Shown piece by piece: positions 1 to 4,730 of a DNA stretch of 5,205 nucleotides. A program made the position numbers and the translations under genes. Every line of letters starts with the position of its first letter. The first letter of the stretch is position 1. Under the pieces are notes generated by a model that worked only from the letters and a program-made list of their open reading frames with translations, did no database searches and was not told the DNA's origin. Origin of the DNA: Bacillota bacterium (GTDB lineage Bacteria > Bacillota > Clostridia > Peptostreptococcales > Anaerovoracaceae); assembly GCA_017523605.1 (NCBI GenBank), contig JAFWVZ010000252.1, forward strand, positions 1 through 5,205, in the 5' to 3' direction.

Positions 1-346
1 CGCTCAGAAGCGCAAACAGCTCCAGCCACTGTTCCGCAGTAAGCTCCACACTGCCGGAGAGCGAAACGTCTGCCTCCGTAAGCGGCCAGTGGTCCCCGCT
101 GCGCTGCTCGCAGTAGAACCAGTGCTTTCCGCCCTCCTCGTAGAACCGGTAGCGCATGAAACGCGGCGGGTCGGTGGAGGCGTCCACGGTGTACCAGAAC
201 TCCTTCAGGTCGCTTTCTTTAATGTTTCTCCCAACGATAAAACTGCGCCTCATTATGCTGTCACCTCCGATGATCAACACAGCCGCAAGGACCAGCACGA
301 CAACAAGTATGATAATGATCAGTTTACGGCTAGTACTCTTACGCAT
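1..346 (-). CDS. Membrane-anchored uncharacterised protein, N-terminal part (3' end outside window)
   Basis: The first 115 codons of a gene that runs off the left edge. From ATG at 346 the product starts with a basic stretch (MRKSTSRK) and then a strongly hydrophobic segment, about residues 9-27 (LIIIILVVVLVLAAVLIIG), typical of a signal anchor or single-pass membrane helix. No lipobox cysteine follows it. The soluble part (residues 32-115) is rich in aromatic and charged residues, with blocks such as NIKESDLKEFWYT, RYRFYEEGGKHWFY and SGDHWPLTE. I associate this pattern with an uncharacterised family of small clostridial proteins, from memory only. A good promoter sits just upstream (377-405). 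The start is uncertain: ATG 346 has only a weak GGA-type site, while an in-frame ATG at 253 (Met32) has a perfect Shine-Dalgarno and would give a soluble form lacking the helix. I chose 346 because the in-frame helix looks genuinely coding. No function is assigned. Confidence 0.8.
   Translation of the reverse strand, partial: MRKSTSRKLIIIILVVVLVLAAVLIIGGDSIMRRSFIVGRNIKESDLKEFWYTVDASTDPPRFMRYRFYEEGGKHWFYCEQRSGDHWPLTEADVSLSGSVELTAEQWLELFALLS
261..268 (-). promoter_or_regulatory. Perfect Shine-Dalgarno inside the membrane-protein gene, before Met32
   Basis: The minus strand reads GGAGGTGA seven bases before an in-frame ATG (251-253). It is the strongest ribosome binding site in the window, yet it lies inside the reading frame, where it encodes the Gly-Gly-Asp that follows the membrane helix. 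It may be the true start site, a second start giving a soluble isoform, or a coincidence of Gly-Gly codons. Confidence 0.55.
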
Positions 347-376
347 GTCGGTCCATTCCAAAAACTCTTTTATCCA

Positions 377-405
377 AATATACCATTTCAGGCGCCATTT
401 GTCGA
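377..405 (-). promoter_or_regulatory. Predicted extended -10 sigma-A promoter for the membrane-protein gene
   Basis: On the minus strand a -35 box TCGACA (400-405, five of six to consensus) is separated by exactly 17 bases from a -10 box TATATT (377-382, five of six). The -10 is preceded by TGG (383-385), an extended -10 element. It lies in the 72-bp gap after the Sel1-repeat gene and predicts a transcript start near 370, about 24 bases before ATG 346. This supports ATG 346 lying inside the transcript and suggests the gene has its own promoter as well as any read-through from upstream. Confidence 0.65.
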
Positions 406-418
406 GGATACTGCATCC

Positions 419-1102
419 TTAGTCATCGATCAGATCTTCCTCGTCGTCTTCCTCGTAGTACTTATCGTAGCGGACCCGGATATCATCGAACTGAGGATCC
501 GCCAGCAGCTGCTTTACGCCTTCGTATGCCTTCGCGTACATCTCGCTGCCGTTAGCAAGCTCCTTCTTATAGCCGGCTTCGGCCTTCTTAAGGAACTGAT
601 ACGCGGAGTCCAGATCCGTATTCATCGCGCCGCCCGCGGACAGCTCCCTGCCCAGCGCGTAGCACAGGCTGGGATACAGAAGAAGTTCGTCGCAGTAGGT
701 AATGTATAGGGTGTTTTCCCAGGGCTCGTCCAATATGAAGCTTGCCGCCATCCGGTAGTAATACACGGACAATTCCTTGTCCATTACGCCCCATTTTTCC
801 TTGCTGTAAATGTCGCCCAGCTTGTACGCCGCGTCCACGTCCTTCCTAAACGCTGCAGTCTTAAAATACGCGATCGCAAGCGACAGGTTGGGTTCTATGT
901 CTCTGCCGTAAAGATAGCAGTAACCAAGATTGGATACCGCGTGAACGCTGCCCATGGCCGCCGCAAGCCTGTAATACTCCACCGCGGACGCGTAGTTCTC
1001 AGACTTGTACAGATTGGCGCCTTTGTTGTTGATGTAATTGGAATCTCTCAGGTCCACAGCCGTCATGTCCGCTGCGGTCAATTCAAATCTTGTTATCTCC
1101 AT
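419..1102 (-). CDS. Sel1-repeat (TPR-like) protein with acidic C-terminal tail
   Basis: A 227-residue protein made mostly of Sel1-like repeats, alpha-helical hairpins that usually act as protein-binding scaffolds. Repeats visible: about residues 27-55 (KGANLYKSENYASAVEYY...LAAAMGS), 56-90 (the clearest, SNLGYCYLYGRDIEPN then AIAYFKTAA), 91-120 (AYKLGDIYSKE...YYYRMAAS), and a weaker one at 143-175 (PSLCYALGRELSAGG...AYQFLKKAEAGY). It ends in a strongly acidic tail (YYEEDDEEDLIDD). No signal peptide or membrane segment is present, so it is probably cytoplasmic. The frame is open back to 1219, but that extension runs through the palindrome and into the hairpin of the control region and is not protein-like. 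ATG 1102 is chosen because GAGGAAAG lies at the right distance. The binding partner and role cannot be read from sequence. The gene is preceded by a probable terminator and promoter, so it may start its own transcript. Confidence 0.9.
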   Translation of the reverse strand: MEITRFELTAADMTAVDLRDSNYINNKGANLYKSENYASAVEYYRLAAAMGSVHAVSNLGYCYLYGRDIEPNLSLAIAYFKTAAFRKDVDAAYKLGDIYSKEKWGVMDKELSVYYYRMAASFILDEPWENTLYITYCDELLLYPSLCYALGRELSAGGAMNTDLDSAYQFLKKAEAGYKKELANGSEMYAKAYEGVKQLLADPQFDDIRVRYDKYYEEDDEEDLIDD

Positions 1103-1106
1103 GTTC

Positions 1107-1114
1107 TTTCCTCT
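1107..1114 (-). promoter_or_regulatory. Ribosome binding site fixing the Sel1-protein start
   Basis: The minus strand reads AGAGGAAA, with the GAGG core seven bases before ATG 1102. It decides the start over the longer open frame that begins at 1219, whose first 39 codons cover regulatory DNA. Confidence 0.75.
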
Positions 1115-1161
1115 TTTCCTGACTGAATGTATCGGTTTACGGCACAATATTACTATCTGGT

Positions 1162-1182
1162 GCAGGCGGTGTGGTCGCCTGC
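1162..1182. repeat. Perfect 7-bp inverted repeat, possible operator or 5' leader hairpin
   Basis: GCAGGCG (1162-1168) and CGCCTGC (1176-1182) are perfect inverted repeats around a 7-base spacer. The site lies between the predicted promoter (1191-1219) and the Sel1-protein start, right where transcription would begin. It could be an operator for a dimeric repressor or a hairpin at the 5' end of the mRNA. No T-run follows on either strand, so it does not look like an intrinsic terminator. Confidence 0.4.
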
Positions 1183-1190
1183 CGGGTGAC

Positions 1191-1219
1191 ATTTTACTTA
1201 TACACAAGCCCCTGTGCAA
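1191..1219 (-). promoter_or_regulatory. Possible promoter for the Sel1-repeat gene
   Basis: The minus strand has TAAAAT (1191-1196, five of six to the -10 consensus), 17 bases downstream of TTGCAC (1214-1219), which keeps the TTG of a -35 box but matches only three of six. Transcription would start near 1184, giving a leader of about 80 bases that contains the 1162-1182 palindrome. The -35 overlaps the terminator hairpin of the preceding gene. The -10 is credible, the -35 weak. Confidence 0.35.
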
Positions 1220-1235
1220 ATGTATGTACAGGGGC
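1208..1235 (-). terminator. Probable transcription terminator hairpin after the AlkZ-like gene
   Basis: GCCCCTGT (1208-1215) and ACAGGGGC (1228-1235) form a perfect, GC-rich 8-bp stem with a 12-base loop. It begins 17 bases past the stop codon of the 1252-1929 gene. On the minus strand the stem is followed by TTGTGTATAAGT, T-rich but not a clean U-run, so termination may be partial. On the plus strand no T-run follows. Confidence 0.5.
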
Positions 1236-1251
1236 CCTATCGTTATCCGTA

Positions 1252-1929
1252 TTATCCTACAAACTTCTTAATATCTTCCATGCTTACCACCGGAAACAGT
1301 CTGCTTACGAGCGACAGCAGGCGGTCGTACGATTCCTCCGGCTCGCAGCGGTAGACGTCCTGCGCAAAGCCACCGCCGAAGAACTGCTCCGGGGTGGCGT
1401 ACTCCGCGATCCCCCAGCCGTACTCGTTGCCGAAACGGTCCGTCTGGTACACGAAATCCGAGATAAGCACAAAGCACTGCGCCTGCAGTCGGTTGATGCC
1501 GGTGTCGAAGCCGGACGCCCCGCCCTTGCGGTAATTCCCAAGCTTTTTCAGCTCCTTGGACAGCAGCGGCCCCTTGGCCTCCAGCAGGTCGTAGAGCGCC
1601 TTGTCCTTAAGCGACGCAAAGCCGTCGTTAAAGAAGCCCTCGTAGTCGTAGCCGTTGCGCCTGTAGTTGGCCAGGTCCGCGAACACGTCACGCCGCACGA
1701 ACACCGCCTTATTCCGGAAGAACTTGCCGTACGCGCAGCCGGCCTCCTGAATGACCAGTCCCTTCCACTCCCAGACGCCCTTTATGCCGTCGTAGAACCA
1801 CGCCCTCGGGTCCACATGCTCCTCGATCGAGAACCCCGGAATGCTGCCCGCGAAATACGGCACTATGCCGTACTCCTGCACAGCGTCGAGAAGGTCCTGT
1901 TCAGTTCGAATGTATGGGGCGAAAGGCAT
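1252..1929 (-). CDS. AlkZ-related (YcaQ-like) winged-helix protein
   Basis: A 225-residue protein with no signal peptide or membrane segment. It resembles, from memory, the AlkZ-related proteins of Firmicutes, distant relatives of the AlkZ/YcaQ DNA glycosylases. Recognisable blocks are IRTEQDLLDAVQEYG (7-21), GFSIEEH (32-38), WFYDGIKGVWEWKG (44-57), YGKFFRNKAVFV (67-78), FADLANYRRNGYDY (83-96), and a winged-helix-like segment at about 107-158 (KDKALYDLLEAKGPLLSKEL, then GFDTGINRLQAQCFV). The last blocks are FGNEYGWGIAEYATPEQFFG (166-185). Glycosylase activity is not implied: this short form may only bind DNA or have another role. ATG 1929 is the only usual start before an in-frame stop at 1954-1956, yet no convincing ribosome binding site precedes it. 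The protein motif starts at about residue 7, so the first codons and leader may have been altered by the AT-rich insertion beginning just upstream. It lies 36 bp after the nuclease-ATPase stop. Confidence 0.85.
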   Translation of the reverse strand: MPFAPYIRTEQDLLDAVQEYGIVPYFAGSIPGFSIEEHVDPRAWFYDGIKGVWEWKGLVIQEAGCAYGKFFRNKAVFVRRDVFADLANYRRNGYDYEGFFNDGFASLKDKALYDLLEAKGPLLSKELKKLGNYRKGGASGFDTGINRLQAQCFVLISDFVYQTDRFGNEYGWGIAEYATPEQFFGGGFAQDVYRCEPEESYDRLLSLVSRLFPVVSMEDIKKFVG

Positions 1930-1948
1930 GGGTGTTATTGTTCTACTG

Positions 1949-1960
1949 TCACTTTAGTGA
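1949..1960. repeat. Short palindrome in the gap between nuclease-ATPase and AlkZ-like genes
   Basis: TCACT (1949-1953) and AGTGA (1956-1960) are inverted repeats around TT, in the 36-bp AT-rich gap. There is no T-run to make it a terminator. It could be a protein binding site, a remnant of the insertion junction, or chance. Confidence 0.25.
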
Positions 1961-1965
1961 TATTA

Positions 1966-3939
1966 CTACCATGGGAACCAGCTTCTTTTGAAATCTGTTA
2001 CGAAAAACTCTTTAGCTGCATCAAGTCTCATGATTATGGTTCCATTTATTTTGTGAGCCTCAAGCGTTTCGGGAAGCTCCTTCATGATACGCTCCGCATC
2101 CCAACTTTGCCCAGCATTATAACGAAGCTCGTTGTTGGCCTTTGAAATGGTGAACGCCTTTCTGTTGGTTCTCCACGCGGTCTGTATTATTTTGATTGTT
2201 TGCTTTCCAGTGACTTTTTCGCTGAAATAATCCTCAAGAGACAATTTCCTTATAAAGCTCGGAACAGTGTCAGAATACTCATTGAAGATGTCACATATTA
2301 CCTCTGATGATCGCTCAAGAATATCCGGAGTAGAATCGATTGAATCATCCTTCATATCTTCAGCCAGTGAGGGTACTATATCAAACATTCTTCGAAGATA
2401 CTCTCTGTAAAAAGCAGTTCCTACATCTTTCTGAACTCTTCTGACAAGGTTGTTCTTCATTACCTCAGTATTGGTAAGACCCGCCTGAACGCGACATATC
2501 ACGGTTCTCCTTATGACTTCTGGAGCTACAGCCTTTACGTCTTCATTCGCGCTGATAACCACCGCCGGATAGTTTATATTGTGAGCTGAAACTCCGAAGT
2601 CATCGTTTTTTATCGTTTCTATTGCATGCTGGTTGAATCTCGTGTTAGTTAGATCATCCGCGATTATAGGAGCACCTTTTACAATCTGCTTCAGTCCGTT
2701 GATAGTCTTTCTCGTAAATTCCGGAGCAGATATGCGAGTCTTCTGCCCAATCATCATTTTAAGAAGTGTTTCAAGAAAGCTTGTCTTTCCTGCCTTGCTC
2801 TGCCCATATATCAATCCGAACACAGGATAAGGAAGTTTGGACTGGTTGTATCTTTCTGCGAGATCTCTCATCACTGCCATAAAGGGAGAGCAGAAAAACC
2901 AATTCGCGAACTCGTAGTACCTACATTGAAGCCCCTCAATATCGCCATGGAACATTTTAAACCCATTCATGTATTCCAGGAACAAAGAAACATCTGCGCC
3001 AATATCCGAAGGATCAGGCGACAGATCCATCTCTGTACCATTGAGCTCTGCCGTTTTAGAATCGATATCTATTACAAGCTGAGGGTATTCCTCTCGCTCT
3101 ATCTTTTCACGCTGGACATCCTCTGCGATCTGAGTCCTTAATGTTTTGACCTTTGTCGGAGCAAGAAGTATCCTTCCTTTTCCTTCTGCTTTAGGCATAA
3201 GTGGTTTTAGTTTTTCCGAAAGCCTGTTTACATCCAAGAAGAACTTAACATTCTCAATGGTCTGTGGAGAGTTATCAGGTTCTATGATAAGTGTTTTCGC
3301 TTTCTGAACTGTACTAAAGACTGGTAACTGCTCTACATTTTCTTCAAGATCACTGAGTATAATGGCTTTTTCTCCTATCATGTCGGTACAGTCATCTTTC
3401 AGACTCTGATAGATAGAATAATACCAGTCATACGCCTCATTCCCATCAATATAGATGATATTCTCCCGCTGCATACCACCAAAAGCCTGAAACGACATAT
3501 TGGCAGAACCGGTGATCACGCGCTTTCTCCCGTCTTCTGCTTCAAGCAGATAGATCTTTTCGTGCGAAAGCTTCTTTCTTGCCACATAAAACCTCAGTGT
3601 GCCATCTTCGATTCTTGATATAAGATCGAATTTGATTTTCCCAGCGTTTTCCTTCATGGAATCAATCAGTTTCTGCTGATATGCCATGACTTCATTCATT
3701 GAATATGACATAACATTCTCGCAGCCGAAGATAACTTCAGACTGTTTGAACATCTCCACAAGCTGATACACAAAAGAGATTCCAGACGAAAATGTTATAG
3801 CATATAGTTTGTCAAAACCTGAAAACAGTTCTTTCCAGGTCATAGTTTCCGCTCCGAGGAACTCCATTTTGGCCACATCCAGCCTTGATGAGCTTTTTCT
3901 TATGGGCTCAAGATCAAATAATGAAATATTATCTTCCAA
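1966..3939 (-). CDS. Phospholipase-D-like nuclease fused to an AAA+/SF3-like ATPase; candidate defence protein
   Basis: A 657-residue protein with two recognisable parts. Residues about 30-175 form a PLD-family (NgoFVII/BfiI-like) nuclease domain: ITFSSGISFV (48-57), then the HKD motif HEK (H126, K128), with Glu133 at the usual Asp position, followed by GSAN (144-147) and E159 in RENIIYID. A single HKD motif implies dimerisation, as in BfiI. Residues 181-315 are an unassigned linker. Residues about 340-490 are a P-loop ATPase: Walker A GQSKAGKTS (379-387), Walker B IIADD (425-429), a sensor-1 or motif-C-like VISAN (461-465) and a possible arginine finger RR (477-478), a layout like AAA+/SF3 helicases. 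Residues 545-657 are helical and may include a DNA-binding region. The start is TTG 3939 with AGGAG eight bases before it. The gene overlaps the upstream exonuclease gene by 11 bp and is far more AT-rich than its neighbours. Nuclease and ATPase activity are inferred from motifs; a defence role is a hypothesis. Confidence 0.92.
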   Translation of the reverse strand: MEDNISLFDLEPIRKSSSRLDVAKMEFLGAETMTWKELFSGFDKLYAITFSSGISFVYQLVEMFKQSEVIFGCENVMSYSMNEVMAYQQKLIDSMKENAGKIKFDLISRIEDGTLRFYVARKKLSHEKIYLLEAEDGRKRVITGSANMSFQAFGGMQRENIIYIDGNEAYDWYYSIYQSLKDDCTDMIGEKAIILSDLEENVEQLPVFSTVQKAKTLIIEPDNSPQTIENVKFFLDVNRLSEKLKPLMPKAEGKGRILLAPTKVKTLRTQIAEDVQREKIEREEYPQLVIDIDSKTAELNGTEMDLSPDPSDIGADVSLFLEYMNGFKMFHGDIEGLQCRYYEFANWFFCSPFMAVMRDLAERYNQSKLPYPVFGLIYGQSKAGKTSFLETLLKMMIGQKTRISAPEFTRKTINGLKQIVKGAPIIADDLTNTRFNQHAIETIKNDDFGVSAHNINYPAVVISANEDVKAVAPEVIRRTVICRVQAGLTNTEVMKNNLVRRVQKDVGTAFYREYLRRMFDIVPSLAEDMKDDSIDSTPDILERSSEVICDIFNEYSDTVPSFIRKLSLEDYFSEKVTGKQTIKIIQTAWRTNRKAFTISKANNELRYNAGQSWDAERIMKELPETLEAHKINGTIIMRLDAAKEFFVTDFKRSWFPW

Positions 3940-4540
3940 TTTGGTTGCTCCTATATTCCGATTCTATATCATCAACAATTACCCTAAAATACTCATCCTC
4001 CAACCCTTCTGCCAGGTCCAGGTGTTTAAGGACGCTGACGGTGCTGAGGACGTCGGCGAGGGCGTTGTGCGCGCCGGCGGGCTTTTCGTTAAAGTGGTAG
4101 AGCGCGTAGTTGAGCGGCCAGTTGCGGTCCTCCTGCATCTCCATGTCGTCGAACATCAGCTGGGCGTCGAAACAGTCGGCGATCCAGCCGGTGGGAAAGC
4201 CGAACTTGTCGCAGTTACGGCGCAGTTCCAGGATGTCGTTGGGGCCCCAGGAGACGAAAACGTAGTCGGTGCCGCACCAATCGCGGAACGCCTCCATCAC
4301 CTGAAGGAACGGCGCCGCGCCCTCCAGGTCCGCGTCTTTGATCAGCGTCAGCTCCGTAATGTCCTTGCACAGGCGCGGGTAGTAGCACGGCTTTATCAGC
4401 TCGGAGAATGTGGAGACCACGTTAAAACCGTCGTCGATCCTGGCCGCCCCGATCTGAATGATCTCGTTAGGCAGACCGTCGACAGCGCGCCTTCCGGGCA
4501 TCGCGTGATTCCATTCCAGGTCTATTACGATAGGTGTCAA
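3929..4540 (-). CDS. DEDDh-family (DnaQ-like) 3'-5' exonuclease
   Basis: A 203-residue stand-alone exonuclease of the DnaQ/RNase T fold, expected to remove nucleotides from DNA or RNA 3' ends using two metal ions. All catalytic residues are visible: ExoI with D7 and E9 (VIDLEW), ExoII with D102 (SWGPNDILEL), and ExoIII with H158 and D163 (AHNALADV), the H-x4-D spacing of the DEDDh subtype. The length fits a single-domain enzyme with no polymerase part. The start is TTG 4540, with AAGGAG six bases upstream. The substrate is unknown: repair, RNA maturation and small-nucleotide turnover are all possible. The body of the gene is GC-rich like the host neighbours, but the last 25-30 codons (below about 4010, product end DEYFRVIVDDIESEYRSNQIGR) are AT-rich like the following gene, so the C-terminal tail may have come with the insertion. 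The 11-bp overlap with the nuclease-ATPase gene suggests translational coupling. Confidence 0.93.
   Translation of the reverse strand: MTPIVIDLEWNHAMPGRRAVDGLPNEIIQIGAARIDDGFNVVSTFSELIKPCYYPRLCKDITELTLIKDADLEGAAPFLQVMEAFRDWCGTDYVFVSWGPNDILELRRNCDKFGFPTGWIADCFDAQLMFDDMEMQEDRNWPLNYALYHFNEKPAGAHNALADVLSTVSVLKHLDLAEGLEDEYFRVIVDDIESEYRSNQIGR
3947..3953 (-). promoter_or_regulatory. Ribosome binding site supporting the TTG start of the nuclease-ATPase
   Basis: The minus strand reads TAGGAGC, with AGGAG (3948-3952) eight bases before TTG 3939. The site lies within the 3' end of the exonuclease gene, so the nuclease-ATPase can be translated from the same message. It decides the start: the next in-frame ATG is at residue 25. 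Confidence 0.75.
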
Positions 4541-4546
4541 CGAAGT

Positions 4547-4552
4547 CTCCTT
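4547..4552 (-). promoter_or_regulatory. Ribosome binding site supporting the TTG start of the exonuclease
   Basis: The minus strand reads AAGGAG six bases before TTG 4540. It fixes a TTG start that places the ExoI motif (VIDLEW) at residues 5-10, the usual position in this family. Confidence 0.8.
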
Positions 4553-4561
4553 AAGCCTTTA

Positions 4562-4711
4562 ATTCCAAGGGCTCAGCCGTTGCGCAGTCCACGTATCAGG
4601 GGTTGCAGGTTGCGCAGTCCACGTATCAGGGCTGCAGGTTGCGCAGTCCGCATATCCAAGGTCCGCGGGCCAAACGGTCCATATATCAACGATTGCGGAT
4701 AGCGCGCTCAG
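4562..4711. repeat. Five degenerate 30-bp tandem repeats between serpin and exonuclease genes
   Basis: Five units of 29-31 bp in tandem: 4562-4591, 4592-4621, 4622-4650, 4651-4681 and 4682-4711. The second and third are nearly identical. A unit begins with CGTATCAGGG, continues with TTGCAG and ends GTTGCGCAGTCC. The first unit shares the last part, and the fourth and fifth are more diverged (CATATCCAAG, TATATCAACG starts). The array fills most of the 190-bp gap. It is not coding on the minus strand, where all frames soon meet stops; the open frames on the plus strand are shadows with no recognisable protein. It is not a CRISPR: there are no unique spacers. It may be a minisatellite-like array, a set of protein binding sites, or a remnant of a repetitive element. 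Confidence 0.75.
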
Positions 4712-4730
4712 CAGCTGATCAAACTCAGTA

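Larger units (their letters stand above)
1930..4010. other. AT-rich block, probably horizontally acquired, carrying the nuclease-ATPase gene
   Basis: Hand counts on single 60-base lines give 38 percent GC at 3181-3240 and 3241-3300 and 43 percent at 2641-2700, against 63 percent at 1561-1620, 58 percent at 4201-4260 and 70 percent at 4021-4080. The change near 4000 is sharp. The left boundary lies somewhere around 1905-1930. The block holds one complete gene, the last codons of the exonuclease gene and the leader of the AlkZ-like gene. I see no integrase, transposase, terminal inverted repeats or clear direct repeats, so the boundaries are approximate and the mechanism unknown. Confidence 0.65.

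Noticed and set aside
405..419. Terminator hairpin at the end of the Sel1-repeat gene (AGGAT/ATCCT, 5-bp stem)
   Set aside because: The stem is short, includes the edge of the stop codon and is not followed by a T-run; it also abuts the -35 box of the next promoter.
1103..1219. N-terminal extension of the Sel1-repeat protein back to ATG 1219
   Set aside because: The extra 39 codons cover a terminator arm, a -10-like box and a palindrome, and read as a basic, non-family sequence. ATG 1102 has a proper ribosome binding site.
1171..2145. 324-codon open frame on the plus strand
   Set aside because: It is antisense to the AlkZ-like gene, whose product has recognisable motifs; the plus-strand product has none and no ribosome binding site is evident.
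1930..4010. Insertion sequence or transposon ends around the AT-rich block
   Set aside because: I found no terminal inverted repeats, no clear target-site duplication and no transposase; the palindrome at 1949-1960 is not repeated at the other edge.
3940..4010. Dedicated promoter for the nuclease-ATPase gene
   Set aside because: The region is AT-rich with several TATA-like strings, but none has a matching -35 at suitable spacing and a start point upstream of the ribosome binding site.
3809..4702. 297-codon open frame on the plus strand
   Set aside because: It lies antisense to the exonuclease and the start of the nuclease-ATPase, then runs into the tandem repeats. Its low-complexity V/R/A/L-rich sequence is typical of antisense frames in GC-rich DNA.
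4562..4711. CRISPR array
   Set aside because: The repeat units are directly adjacent and degenerate, with no unique spacers between them, and no cas gene is nearby.
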